From contig JAAWJI010000009.1 of the NCBI GenBank assembly GCA_022796795.1, forward strand, positions 30,966 to 94,965: a stretch of DNA of 64,000 nucleotides, in the 5' to 3' direction. This stretch comes from Lachnospiraceae bacterium. GTDB taxonomy: Bacteria; Bacillota; Clostridia; Lachnospirales; Lachnospiraceae. The translations under genes were made by a program, and so were the position numbers. This document shows, piece after piece, positions 7,794-16,844 of the stretch (positions are counted from its first letter, which is position 1; every line of letters begins with the position of its first letter). The notes below the pieces were generated by a model. The model saw only the letters and a program-made list of their open reading frames with translations. It was not told where the DNA came from and ran no database searches.

Positions 7794-9224
7794 TTGAAGG
7801 CAGGCCGCATGGGTATGGAAGAGAGCATGCAGAAAGAAACAAGTCTTACCAAGACAATTTGGCAGCATACAGAAACACTTTCAGAGGAGACCATGGAGTT
7901 TTTACGTGGAATTGCTGTGGATTATCAGAAGGTAAAGACCAGTACTTATGAAAGATATTCCGGAATAGGAAGTCTTGGAAAGCTTTCGTCTGTATACGAT
8001 ATCATGACAGAGATGCGCCACTGCGGGCTGCGGGAACAGTTAAAGCTTCCAGCGGTGTATTATGAGCTGGCTGTGAGAGATGCAGTCAGTGATATCAAGG
8101 GCGCCTGGGGAATGGTAAAGAACAAAATACGGACCCTGATTACCGCAAATGAAAATTTGAATGGCGAAGACCGGATGTATATAAGGACGATTCTGAAGCT
8201 TGACCAGATGTATGCAGCCGTTTTGAATCATGAGGCCTATCCTATGCCGGAGAAGACGGTGGGGCTGGAGATTCCCGTGGAGCGTTTGAACAATCTTTTG
8301 CGAAGGCTCACCAGGAAATATCTGAAAAAACCAGAGGCTGGGCGGGCGGATAGCTTCTGTGTGTCGCCGGGAGGCTATTCCTATAGGGACGGTATGCTTT
8401 GTCTTGTGTCCAGAATACCGAGAAAGAGGATTCAGTTACCGCTGAAGGATGAAAAAACCAGCGACAGGCAAATTCGTATATGCATCAAAGAGAATTACGC
8501 TCTGATTGCCATTCCTGCGAAGGTAAAGTCTATAAAGCATGTGGATTTTTTGAGCACAATTTATGTGTACCTGGGTTACTGGCAAATGTGCACTCTGTCC
8601 TCCGGAACCGTTTATGGCGGGAAGCTGGGGGAGCTGGCGGCAGCAAAGTCAGAACGTCTCATGGAAAAGAATCGGGAGCGCAGTCAGGTCAGGGCCAGGT
8701 ATCGGGAAAGCCTGCTTGCGGGAGAGTCCAAAAGAGCGGCGGAGATAGAAGCAAATAACCTGGGTGCACAGAAGTATGAAAGGCAGAAAAAGAAAGAGCA
8801 GGCAAAGATAGAAACCTATATTAACGCTCAGATCAACCAAATGTTGAGAACTGAAAAACCGGCTAAAATTGTCATTCCAAGACCGATTACCATTTGTAAG
8901 GAGCATCTTTCCAACAGAGGAGCCAACAGGAGAATGACAGAAAGTCCCCAGGGATACGTGAGGAAAAGGCTGGCCGAGAAATGCCAGGCTCACTGTATCG
9001 AACTGGTAGAGATTTCTTCACAAGGGACGGGAACCGTCTGTTCCCAATGCGGAGCGGTAGGGAAGCGGATTGCAAAAAACTTTGTCTGTGAAAATTGCGG
9101 ATATGAGAGTTCCGCATCTTTAAACGGAGCCAGAAATCTGGAGAAAAAATATAAAAAAGCAAATCTTATGGATGATTCATGCATGCCTGGGAATGAACCC
9201 AGACCAGAGGATTCAAGGAAATAA
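7794..9224 (+). CDS. TnpB-like protein with inactivated RuvC site (candidate TldR-type regulator)
   Basis: The 476-residue protein ends in an OrfB/TnpB zinc ribbon: C416-x2-C419 and C432-x2-C435, then ASLNGARNL where TnpB has a D-x-NAA-x-N motif. The split RuvC pattern can be followed, but the acidic residues appear replaced: RuvC-I GIDLG becomes GYWQM (261-265), RuvC-II VIEDL becomes VIPRPI (360-365), and the RuvC-III Asp becomes Ser442. A dead nuclease with an intact zinc ribbon resembles TldR proteins, the TnpB relatives known to act as RNA-guided transcription repressors. No TnpA or transposon ends are seen. The gene opens the glycan locus and is followed by structured non-coding DNA. TTG 7794 and ATG 7809 are both possible starts; ribosome sites are weak. 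Family confident; the regulatory role is inference. Confidence 0.8.
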   Translation: MKAGRMGMEESMQKETSLTKTIWQHTETLSEETMEFLRGIAVDYQKVKTSTYERYSGIGSLGKLSSVYDIMTEMRHCGLREQLKLPAVYYELAVRDAVSDIKGAWGMVKNKIRTLITANENLNGEDRMYIRTILKLDQMYAAVLNHEAYPMPEKTVGLEIPVERLNNLLRRLTRKYLKKPEAGRADSFCVSPGGYSYRDGMLCLVSRIPRKRIQLPLKDEKTSDRQIRICIKENYALIAIPAKVKSIKHVDFLSTIYVYLGYWQMCTLSSGTVYGGKLGELAAAKSERLMEKNRERSQVRARYRESLLAGESKRAAEIEANNLGAQKYERQKKKEQAKIETYINAQINQMLRTEKPAKIVIPRPITICKEHLSNRGANRRMTESPQGYVRKRLAEKCQAHCIELVEISSQGTGTVCSQCGAVGKRIAKNFVCENCGYESSASLNGARNLEKKYKKANLMDDSCMPGNEPRPEDSRK

Positions 9225-9506
9225 TCTTTTGGTGGAAGGTTTTACCATAGTTGGATCGCAGGACTGTATGTTGAACATAAATGCCATGGAATCCATGGCG
9301 GGCGGGGCATGCATCCCCATAGATGTCATCCCCAACGGCATTACCCAGGCTGTTTTCGGACGGTCTTCCGATATGCCAGGACCGTGGCCTACACGGAGCG
9401 AAGCGGGCTCTTACAGTCTGCAGGCAGAGATGCCCGGCTAATTCTTATGATATAAAAATGAACACAGCGTCGTCAAAGGGCTGTTGGGAAAAGGGAGGCG
9501 GATACA
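9225..9506 (+). ncRNA. Candidate guide-RNA region downstream of the TnpB-like gene
   Basis: 282 bp without a convincing gene. Small hairpins can be drawn, such as CGGA/TCCG near 9358-9371, GAGC/GCTC near 9397-9411 and GGC/GCC near 9423-9435. In TnpB and TldR loci the guide RNA is encoded at and after the 3' end of the protein gene, so this is where one would be expected. The scaffold and guide ends cannot be placed from one sequence. The small ORFs here lack ribosome sites and overlap the preceding gene. Confidence 0.35.
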
Positions 9507-10868
9507 TTGGAGAAATATAGAAAAAAGGATCTCTTAGCTCTGATTGCCACACTGGCAGATGCCAATGACTCCGTGATCCGGACTCTTCCCGCAGATGGAC
9601 ATACACTGACGGACGTTTTTGTTCAGTGTCAGGAGGCCGCTATACAGATTGGCACATATCTGGAATCTCTTGGGGATCAGTACCAGTCTTTGGTGGAGAT
9701 TTTGGAAGACTACTGCGAGACCATTTACCAGATGAGTATTGCCACAGCAGACAGTCCAGCTTGCCGGAGAATGGCAAAGAAAATTAGAAAACAGCTGATG
9801 GAGCTGCAAAGTCAGGTGCGTCAGAATCTGCCGGAGGACCGGAGAGAAGTGGTGTTTCTTCCTTATAAAGCCTCCATGTGGGATTCTCTGGAGAGCGTGT
9901 GGAAGGCGGCTGATGCAGATGAAAATACGGATGCCTATGTGATTCCTATTCCCTATTTTGATAAAAATCCCGATGGAAGCTTTCGGGAGGAGCACTACGA
10001 GGGGGATTTGTACCCAGATTATGTGCCCATCACCCATTATAATGCCTATGACTTTCAAGGGCGCAGACCGGATGTGATTTATATCCACAATCCCTATGAC
10101 GACGCCAATTATGTCACTAGCGTGCATCCCTTTTTTTATTCACAGAACCTGAAAAAGTTTACAGAAAAGTTAGTATATATTCCATATTTTATATTGGGAG
10201 AGGTTAAACCGGACGATCAGGAAGCCATTGACCGTATGAAGCATTTCTGCATTGCTCCTGGGGTTTTTCATGCGGATCAGGTCATTGTGCAGTCTGAGGA
10301 TATGCGGCAGGTTTACATCAAGGTGCTGACGGAGGAGACGGCAAAGAACGAAAGCAAGGAACGGCAGAGGGAAATCAGGGAGTATTGGGAAAAGAAAATT
10401 GATGGAAGTGGATCGCCGAAGATTGATAAGGTGATGAATACGAAGGTAGAAGAGCTGGAAATTCCGGGGTCGTGGAGAAGAATCATTTATAAATCTGATG
10501 GAACTGCAAAAAAGGTTGTTTTATATAATAACGGTATTAATGCATTGCTTAGGCATAATGAGGCTATGATTATAAAAATGCAGTCCGTGTTTCAAATTTT
10601 CAAAATGTATCAAAATGAAATTGCTTTATTATGGCGACCGCATCCGTTGATAGAGAGTACCCTGACAAGTATGCGGCCAGAGCTGTGGATGGAATACGAG
10701 AAACTGCGAGACCAATATTTGATGGAAGGTTGGGGGATTTATGATGATACGCCGGAGATCGACAGGGCGATTGTATTGAGTGATGCGTATTACGGGGACG
10801 GAAGTTCACTTGTGCAACTATATCAGAAAACTGGAAAGTGGGTTATGATACAAAATCCGAACCAATAG
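9507..10868 (+). CDS. CDP-glycerol glycerophosphotransferase-family protein
   Basis: TTG start at 9507 after a strong GGGAGGCGG ribosome site. The N-terminal 130 residues look helical; residues 130-453 resemble the GT-B fold of TagB/TagF-like polymerases, with VVFLPYKASMWDSLESVW, a middle WRPHPL motif and the C-terminal AIVLSDAYYGDGSSLVQLYQ, which matches the nucleotide-binding end of the family. These enzymes pass glycerol- or ribitol-phosphate from a CDP-activated donor to a growing glycan. A CDP-pentitol pathway at 24943-27445 in the same locus would provide a donor. No signal peptide or membrane segment is seen, consistent with a cytosolic, membrane-associated enzyme. Substrate is inferred. 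Confidence 0.7.
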   Translation: MEKYRKKDLLALIATLADANDSVIRTLPADGHTLTDVFVQCQEAAIQIGTYLESLGDQYQSLVEILEDYCETIYQMSIATADSPACRRMAKKIRKQLMELQSQVRQNLPEDRREVVFLPYKASMWDSLESVWKAADADENTDAYVIPIPYFDKNPDGSFREEHYEGDLYPDYVPITHYNAYDFQGRRPDVIYIHNPYDDANYVTSVHPFFYSQNLKKFTEKLVYIPYFILGEVKPDDQEAIDRMKHFCIAPGVFHADQVIVQSEDMRQVYIKVLTEETAKNESKERQREIREYWEKKIDGSGSPKIDKVMNTKVEELEIPGSWRRIIYKSDGTAKKVVLYNNGINALLRHNEAMIIKMQSVFQIFKMYQNEIALLWRPHPLIESTLTSMRPELWMEYEKLRDQYLMEGWGIYDDTPEIDRAIVLSDAYYGDGSSLVQLYQKTGKWVMIQNPNQ

Positions 10869-10910
10869 TTATAAAAAGGCTTTTCTCAATGATTCAAAGA
10901 AAGGTTAAAT

Positions 10911-12038
10911 ATGATAAATATAAATATGAGTTGTGCTGTAATAATGGGGCATGATGTATTTTTTTCTGCACTGGATTTTAATGCACTATTAAAAATGAAT
11001 TTATTGTCGGGGAAAACGGAGTATATATGCAAATTTGAAAAAGAAAAAGGCTCACAAAGGCTTCACGTTAAAGCTTTTGGTTATCAAAATAGAATTTGGT
11101 TTATCCCATTATTTGGTAAATTATTAGCATGTTTTAATGTGGATAGGAATGAAATGGAATATTTTGAAATTCCTAAAAGGGTAGAAGGTAGGTTAGGAAA
11201 GGATGAATTTTGGCTCCATACCTCAGAAGGCAGTCTAAGGCCTCAATTTTTTGATGCAGGAAAAATAAATGAAAAGAAAATATATTTAATCCCTGCCACG
11301 TCAGATACTGTAGTTATTTTAAATATGGAAACGAATAATATTCAATCATTTTTTGGCGTCGTGGATGTGGATAAGGAATTGATTGGATGTGGTACTGTTT
11401 GCGGAGATAAACTATGGATGGCTCCTTATATAGGGAAGTATTTAATTAGCTTAGACATGAAATCAGGAGAAATAGAAAGAATCGAGTATGGTTATGAATT
11501 GGGACAATATTTTGGCATATGCTCCTTTGAGAATAGACTTTGGTTTTCGCCGCAAAAGAAAAACCAGATTTTGATTTACGATATTAATCAAGGAAAATTT
11601 AAACAAATAGATTATTCAAATACAGATGAACAATACAATTTACAGAGAGCAGGTTTTTCTTATCGAGATATTGTTTTGTTTAATAAGAGTATTTACTTAC
11701 TTTCAGGAGATTCTGAAAGGATAATCAACTTAGATAAAGAAGGCAATTATATTTGTAATTTAGATTCTACAAAAGAGCACAACTTTGGTGTTTTAATACG
11801 AATGGAAGAACAAGAAGGAAAGCTATTTATATTTTCCTATAGCTATGGTTATGTTATGAGCATAGATCATAAAAATAAATTAAAAATATATGGAAGGGCA
11901 AAAATTGAAGAAGATAAGTTCGAAACGATATGCAATGATAATAATATATTGGTAGATTTTTGTAATCAATTTCTTGATGGAATACCAGAAGAAAATTTGG
12001 GATTATCAAATTATATAAAAGCAATTATGGCAAGATGA
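10911..12038 (+). CDS. Predicted beta-propeller-like protein of the glycan locus
   Basis: 375 residues with no named catalytic motif. The sequence shows repeated strands of the kind NRIWFIPLFGKLLACFNVD, DKLWMAPYIGKYLISLDM and NRLWFSPQKKNQILIYD, spaced about 45-60 residues apart, which suggests a six- or seven-bladed beta-propeller. It has no signal peptide. It follows the glycerophosphotransferase-like gene closely and is AT-rich like the rest of the locus. It may be a partner or scaffold for the glycan enzymes. Fold is inference; function unknown. Confidence 0.55.
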   Translation: MININMSCAVIMGHDVFFSALDFNALLKMNLLSGKTEYICKFEKEKGSQRLHVKAFGYQNRIWFIPLFGKLLACFNVDRNEMEYFEIPKRVEGRLGKDEFWLHTSEGSLRPQFFDAGKINEKKIYLIPATSDTVVILNMETNNIQSFFGVVDVDKELIGCGTVCGDKLWMAPYIGKYLISLDMKSGEIERIEYGYELGQYFGICSFENRLWFSPQKKNQILIYDINQGKFKQIDYSNTDEQYNLQRAGFSYRDIVLFNKSIYLLSGDSERIINLDKEGNYICNLDSTKEHNFGVLIRMEEQEGKLFIFSYSYGYVMSIDHKNKLKIYGRAKIEEDKFETICNDNNILVDFCNQFLDGIPEENLGLSNYIKAIMAR

Positions 12039-12070
12039 TGTTAAAGAGTCATAAATGGGAGACAGCATAA

Positions 12071-12686
12071 ATGCGTAGATATCATGATTTTAAAAATGAT
12101 ATATGGGATGATTTTAACAGAGAGACAAGAGATAAAAAGATATGGATTTGGGGTGGGAGCACTGCTAAATATATCGTTTCAGATCTTCGGAAATTTGATA
12201 GTTTGTGGTCAGTGGAAGGAATTGTAGATAATGATGAGAATAAATGGGGAAGAAATTATATAACAGGCTGGTAAGTCAGTCCGCCATCAGAACTGATGAA
12301 AAAAGGGCCAGAAGAAATTGTTGTGCTTATATGTGGTCACCACACATCAGAAATATTTGCACAATTATCCGATATGGGGATAGAAAACTATTTTCCTGAT
12401 ATTTGGATGGATATACAGGAGATACTATAGAGGAGTTTATTCGCTGGACCAGAGGTCAATATCATTTATAAAGTTGGATATGGAAGGAGCTGAGATTGAG
12501 GCTATTAGAGGAGGAGCAAAACATATTATGGCTGACAAGCCAAAGCTGGCCATTGCTATATATCATAAATTGGAAGATTTGTGTGAAATTCCTTTATTGG
12601 TTCATGAGCTGGTTCCGGAATACAAATTTTATATTCGTCATAGCGGATTTAGATGTTATGGAACAAGTTTATATGCATTTATATAA
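12071..12686 (+). pseudogene. FkbM-type methyltransferase fused to Rossmann module, disrupted
   Basis: The first part (KKIWIWGGSTAKYIVSDL, VDNDENKWG) is the Rossmann-like module found in six other genes here. It is cut by an in-frame TAA at 12272; the same frame continues as SPPSELMKKGPEEIVVLI to a second stop at 12428. The C-terminal fragment (from about 12462) reads FIKLDMEGAEIEAIRGGA, the end of an FkbM SAM-dependent methyltransferase, in another frame. The SAM-binding core between them is missing, so the gene carries a nonsense change and an internal deletion. It would once have O-methylated a sugar of the glycan. Confidence 0.7.
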
Positions 12687-12733
12687 AGAATATTTCAGCT
12701 ATGAGAAAACAATAAATTTTTAAGAGGTTGAGA

Positions 12734-15034
12734 ATGAATGTCGCAATTATAGTAACAAGTTTGAATAGTGGTGGTGCTGAAAGAATTGCAGGGCTGCTAT
12801 CCAAAGAATTGTCTAAGAAATACAATGTATATTTATTTTTGTTAGACACAACGGATATTGTGTATGACTATGAAGGAACCATTGTTGATGTGGGACAGTC
12901 AGGGCCATTTTATGAATATCCAATCCGAAAATATAAGAAGCTATATAATATAGAAGTCGCAATTAGTTTTTTAGAAATTATGAATTTTGCCAATATAAGA
13001 AGCCGTGGGAAAGAGAGAGTTATTATATCGGAGCGCTGTGTTCAGTCTTTAATAGAGCCGCCATTTGTTTCTCAAACAGAGAAAATAAAGAGATATTATG
13101 ATTTCGCAGATGAGATTATAGCTTGTTCGGAGGGGGTAAAATACGATCTCATTAAGAACTATGGGATTGGAAGTGCGATTACTACCATTTACAATTTTAT
13201 TGATAAAGAGAAAATCTACAGATTATCTAGGAAAGGGCTTCCAGAAGAGATAGCACAATTTTTGGGAGAATCAAAATTTTTCTTAAATATAGGAAGACTT
13301 CATGAGCAAAAGAATCAACGGAGATTAATTTTACAATTTAAGATTTTTCGCGAAACGGATTTTAACGATACAAAATTGCTGATTTTAGGTAGCGGATTAC
13401 TTTTGGAGAGTCTTACAGCTTATATTGATGAGCTGGAACTGGAAAATTATATAAAAATCATATCTTATGCGGAGAACCCATTTACATTTATCTCCCATGC
13501 AAATTCATTGATACTATCAAGCCATTATGAAGGACTGCCAAATGTTCTTTTAGAGGCGATGCTTTTGGGTTGCCCGATTATTGCGACAGATTGCTTGGCA
13601 GGACCTCGGGAATTACTAAATGACGAATTTGACTATGAAAAGAAGTATCCCAAAATAGAAATATGCAAGAGAGGTATTTTGGTATGCGATGATAAAAGCG
13701 AGGATTATGCCGATACGCAATATTTGGCTAGAGCCATGGAAATAATTTGTAAAGGAGAGATTAGGAAAGAAATCTGCAAAAATCAGATTCAATATATGGA
13801 GAGCTATACGAATAAAAAGCTAATCCACAAATGGGTCGAGGCAATAGAGAAAAAGGAAAGAAAAGAAACTGATGTACTTGTAGCTGAAAGATGCTTATTG
13901 GAGGAAGCAAAGCATATTGTCATATATGGAGCAGGATTAGTCGGAAAAACCTGCTATCTTAGATTAAAAGATACATTCAAAATAGACAGTTTTATTGTAA
14001 GTGAATGGAATGATACGAATACGAAATTATTTGGAATTCCGATTTGTGATATTTCAAGTTTTAAAGCTAAAGCAACTGAGACAGCGGTAATAATTGGTAC
14101 AGGGGATATCTATCAAGATGAGATACTGGATCGGCTACATAGAGAAGGGTTCTGGAATATCGTATTTCCAGATATAGCACCATTATCTTTAGACTACTAT
14201 TCAGACAATGAAGAGTTAGATATACAGAAAGAGCTATTAATTTGGGCTAAGTTGTATCTGAATGAGAAAGCGGACATGATCCATCCCAAAACTTACAATG
14301 AAAAGATTCAGTGGCTTAAATTAAATGATAGCACGCCTATCAAGTCAATACTGGCGGATAAAGTAGCAGTAAGAGAGTATATTCAGGAAAAGATAGGCGA
14401 GAGATATTTAGTTCCCTTATTAGGAGTTTGGAATTCATTTGATGAAATCAATTTTGATACTTTGCCTACAAAATTTGTTTTAAAGTGTAATCATGGAAGT
14501 GGAATGGGGGTTTTGGTTTATGATAAAACTCAAATAGATTATAAAAAGATAAAAAGGCAATTTGATTCTTGGATGCAGATAAACTATGAATATATGTCTG
14601 GGTTTGAAATGCATTATGCAGGTATCAAGCATAGAATTCTGGCAGAAGTCATGTTAGAAACTGAAGATGGATCTGATTTAAAGGATTATAAAGTATTTGT
14701 TTTTCATGGAAAGGTAAAATTAATTCAGGTGGATTTGGACAGACACCATGAGCATAGGCGGAATCTATATACGCCTGAATGGGAGTACCTTCCCTATACG
14801 ATTTTGTATCCGACTGCTCCGGAGATTGTTGTGGAGCGGCCAGAATGTTTAGAAGAGCTTATTCATTTGGCAGAACATTTAGGAGAAGGATTTATTCATG
14901 TACGCGTGGACTTTTATGTTTTGAAAGAGAAGATTTATTTTGGTGAGATGACTTTTACACATGGTTCTGGAACAGAGCCATTTATTCCTGAAAAGTTTGG
15001 ATATGAAATGGGTGCCTGGATGGACTGCAGCTAA
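12734..15034 (+). CDS. Three-domain fusion: GT4 glycosyltransferase, Rossmann module, TupA-like ATP-grasp
   Basis: Residues 1-380 form a GT4 glycosyltransferase: N-terminal SLNSGGAERIA, then NIGRLHEQKNQ and the E-x7-E region HYEGLPNVLLEAMLLG. Residues about 390-490 are the recurring Rossmann-like module (IVIYGAGLVGKTCY, ending WNIVFPDI). Residues about 500-766 match the TupA-like ATP-grasp family (LKCNHGSGMGVLVYDK, AEVMLETEDG, KVFVFHGKVKLIQVD, VRVDFYV). ATG 12734 has an AAGAGG ribosome site six bases upstream and is preferred to TTG 12728. TupA-like enzymes probably ligate an amino-containing group to a carboxyl group on a glycan such as a uronic acid. This gene may both add a sugar and amidate the polymer. 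Substrates are inferred. Confidence 0.75.
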   Translation: MNVAIIVTSLNSGGAERIAGLLSKELSKKYNVYLFLLDTTDIVYDYEGTIVDVGQSGPFYEYPIRKYKKLYNIEVAISFLEIMNFANIRSRGKERVIISERCVQSLIEPPFVSQTEKIKRYYDFADEIIACSEGVKYDLIKNYGIGSAITTIYNFIDKEKIYRLSRKGLPEEIAQFLGESKFFLNIGRLHEQKNQRRLILQFKIFRETDFNDTKLLILGSGLLLESLTAYIDELELENYIKIISYAENPFTFISHANSLILSSHYEGLPNVLLEAMLLGCPIIATDCLAGPRELLNDEFDYEKKYPKIEICKRGILVCDDKSEDYADTQYLARAMEIICKGEIRKEICKNQIQYMESYTNKKLIHKWVEAIEKKERKETDVLVAERCLLEEAKHIVIYGAGLVGKTCYLRLKDTFKIDSFIVSEWNDTNTKLFGIPICDISSFKAKATETAVIIGTGDIYQDEILDRLHREGFWNIVFPDIAPLSLDYYSDNEELDIQKELLIWAKLYLNEKADMIHPKTYNEKIQWLKLNDSTPIKSILADKVAVREYIQEKIGERYLVPLLGVWNSFDEINFDTLPTKFVLKCNHGSGMGVLVYDKTQIDYKKIKRQFDSWMQINYEYMSGFEMHYAGIKHRILAEVMLETEDGSDLKDYKVFVFHGKVKLIQVDLDRHHEHRRNLYTPEWEYLPYTILYPTAPEIVVERPECLEELIHLAEHLGEGFIHVRVDFYVLKEKIYFGEMTFTHGSGTEPFIPEKFGYEMGAWMDCS

Positions 15035-15053
15035 TCGTTGGAAAGGGAAATTT

Positions 15054-16814
15054 ATGGAAAAAATATGTCTAATTAAAGAGTCAATTAGTAGCTACCCTCC
15101 AAAAGAGGATTTGTTTAGGCCTGGAGAAGATTTTCCAGAATATTTATATAAGAAAAATATTACTAAGAAGGATAATCCTGTTTATAGAATGATTCGGGCA
15201 GGCTTCGAAATGATGGAATTTGATCAGATAAATTATGGATCAAGTGAATGGAATCCACTAGGTGAGATTGTTAATCCGGGGGATTGTGTTTTAATTAAAC
15301 CGAATATGGTATTACATGAAAACAGAAGTGGCTGTGGGACAGAATGTTTGTTTACAAATCCTTCTCTTGTTGGAGCTGTAATTGATTATGTGATTATTGC
15401 ATTGAAAGGGAAAGGAAAAATAATTGTAGGGGATGCGCCATTACAGGAATGTGAATTTGAGACATTAATAGAAGAGAGCGGTTATAGGCAATTGATTGAT
15501 TTTTACATTCAAAAAGGTGTAGATATTTCGCTTGTGGATTTTAGAAACATTAAAACATATGAAAAAGATGGAGTACATTATCTTCAGAGCGAGGAAGAAA
15601 AAAATGGCGTAGTTGTGAGTTTAAATGAAGAGAGCGCCTTTTTTGACGTAAATGAAAAACGTATTCAGAATTTGAGAATAACAAATTATGATCCAAGGAT
15701 TTTACAAGGACATCACAAAAAGAATATGCATGAATATAAAGTATCTCAGTATGTTTTGGACGCTGATGTAATTATAAACATGCCAAAGCCCAAAACTCAC
15801 CGAAAGGCAGGCGTTACCATTGCACTTAAGAATCTTGTTGGAATCAACGCAAATAAAGAATTTTTGCCGCATCATACACTGGGAAGTAAGGCTGAGGGCG
15901 GAGATGCTTACTTGCATGAGAATCTATTATTGAAATTGGCCAATGAGATTTTAGATATCAAGAACCAGTTGGTCCATGATAATGAAATGAATTTAGCGAT
16001 AGAGGCTGAGAAATTTTACCACAATTTATATGAGAAAGGGAAAAAACAGTCTGAGGAAAAATATTGGGAAGGCAGCTGGTATGGAAATGATACAATCTGG
16101 AGAACCATAGCTGATTTGAATCGAATTCTTTTATATGCTGATAAAACAGGAAAGATGACGAATTCTATACAACGGAGACAATTTATCATTGGCGATATGA
16201 TTGTTTCGGGGGAAAGAGAAGGACCGCTAGAGCCGACACCAGTATACCCGGGAGTAATTGTGATGGGAAAAAATCCTGTCGCATTTGATCAAATGATATG
16301 TAGTCTTATGGGTTTCGATTACCAAGACATACCTTCGCTGTCCAATAAAGCACTATTTGACAGCAGATATCCTATAGCAAATGGACAGGAGATACAAATT
16401 AGATCCAATTGTAATGAATGGAATGGAAAGAGTTTGGAAGAAATCAGGGAAAAATATTCTTTGGAATTTCAACCAACATCAGGGTGGGAGGAGAAGCTGG
16501 GAAACAGATACAGAGATAAATTGTATAAAAAGGTAATGTCAAGTGGAGGGAGCGTCTATATTTTTGGCGCTGGAGCTAACGGGGTGTATGCAGCGGATGA
16601 ATTGCAAAAACATGGAATAAAGGTGAGTGGATTTTGTGATAATAATGAGAAGCTTTGGGGAAGAGAAATCATAAAAGATATTTGCTGTATTAGCTTAAAT
16701 CAGACTGATTTACAAATTCCATTTGTAATTGGCGCACAGTCAAGAAGGGTAGAAGAAATAAAAAAACAAATCGTTGAAGCTGGTGGGCATGTTATAGGTG
16801 TGGTGAATCAATAG
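15054..16814 (+). CDS. DUF362 protein with C-terminal Rossmann module
   Basis: ATG 15054 follows AAAGGGA and is preferred to the longer in-frame opening inside the preceding gene. Residues 1-490 match DUF362 (VLIKPNMVLHEN, GKIIVGDAPLQE, INMPKPKTHRKAGVTIALKN). DUF362 proteins often carry a 4Fe-4S domain, but I see no CxxCxxC cluster here. The C-terminal 90 residues are the recurring module (VYIFGAGANGVYAADELQ, CDNNEKLWG), here at the C-terminus rather than the N-terminus. DUF362 genes occur in some surface-polysaccharide loci without an assigned reaction. The neighbouring ugd gene starts 30 bp downstream. Confidence 0.7.
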   Translation: MEKICLIKESISSYPPKEDLFRPGEDFPEYLYKKNITKKDNPVYRMIRAGFEMMEFDQINYGSSEWNPLGEIVNPGDCVLIKPNMVLHENRSGCGTECLFTNPSLVGAVIDYVIIALKGKGKIIVGDAPLQECEFETLIEESGYRQLIDFYIQKGVDISLVDFRNIKTYEKDGVHYLQSEEEKNGVVVSLNEESAFFDVNEKRIQNLRITNYDPRILQGHHKKNMHEYKVSQYVLDADVIINMPKPKTHRKAGVTIALKNLVGINANKEFLPHHTLGSKAEGGDAYLHENLLLKLANEILDIKNQLVHDNEMNLAIEAEKFYHNLYEKGKKQSEEKYWEGSWYGNDTIWRTIADLNRILLYADKTGKMTNSIQRRQFIIGDMIVSGEREGPLEPTPVYPGVIVMGKNPVAFDQMICSLMGFDYQDIPSLSNKALFDSRYPIANGQEIQIRSNCNEWNGKSLEEIREKYSLEFQPTSGWEEKLGNRYRDKLYKKVMSSGGSVYIFGAGANGVYAADELQKHGIKVSGFCDNNEKLWGREIIKDICCISLNQTDLQIPFVIGAQSRRVEEIKKQIVEAGGHVIGVVNQ

Positions 16815-16844
16815 ATAATATTGCTTTTGAATAAGGAGTATACA

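Noticed and set aside
7794..9224. Active IS200/IS605-type transposon
   Set aside because: There is no TnpA, no recognisable element ends, and the RuvC acids are lost.
9172..9520. Two small ORFs after the TnpB-like gene (9172-9441 and 9323-9520)
   Set aside because: They lack ribosome sites, overlap the preceding or following genes, and have compositions that follow the hairpins of the DNA. A structured RNA explains the region better.
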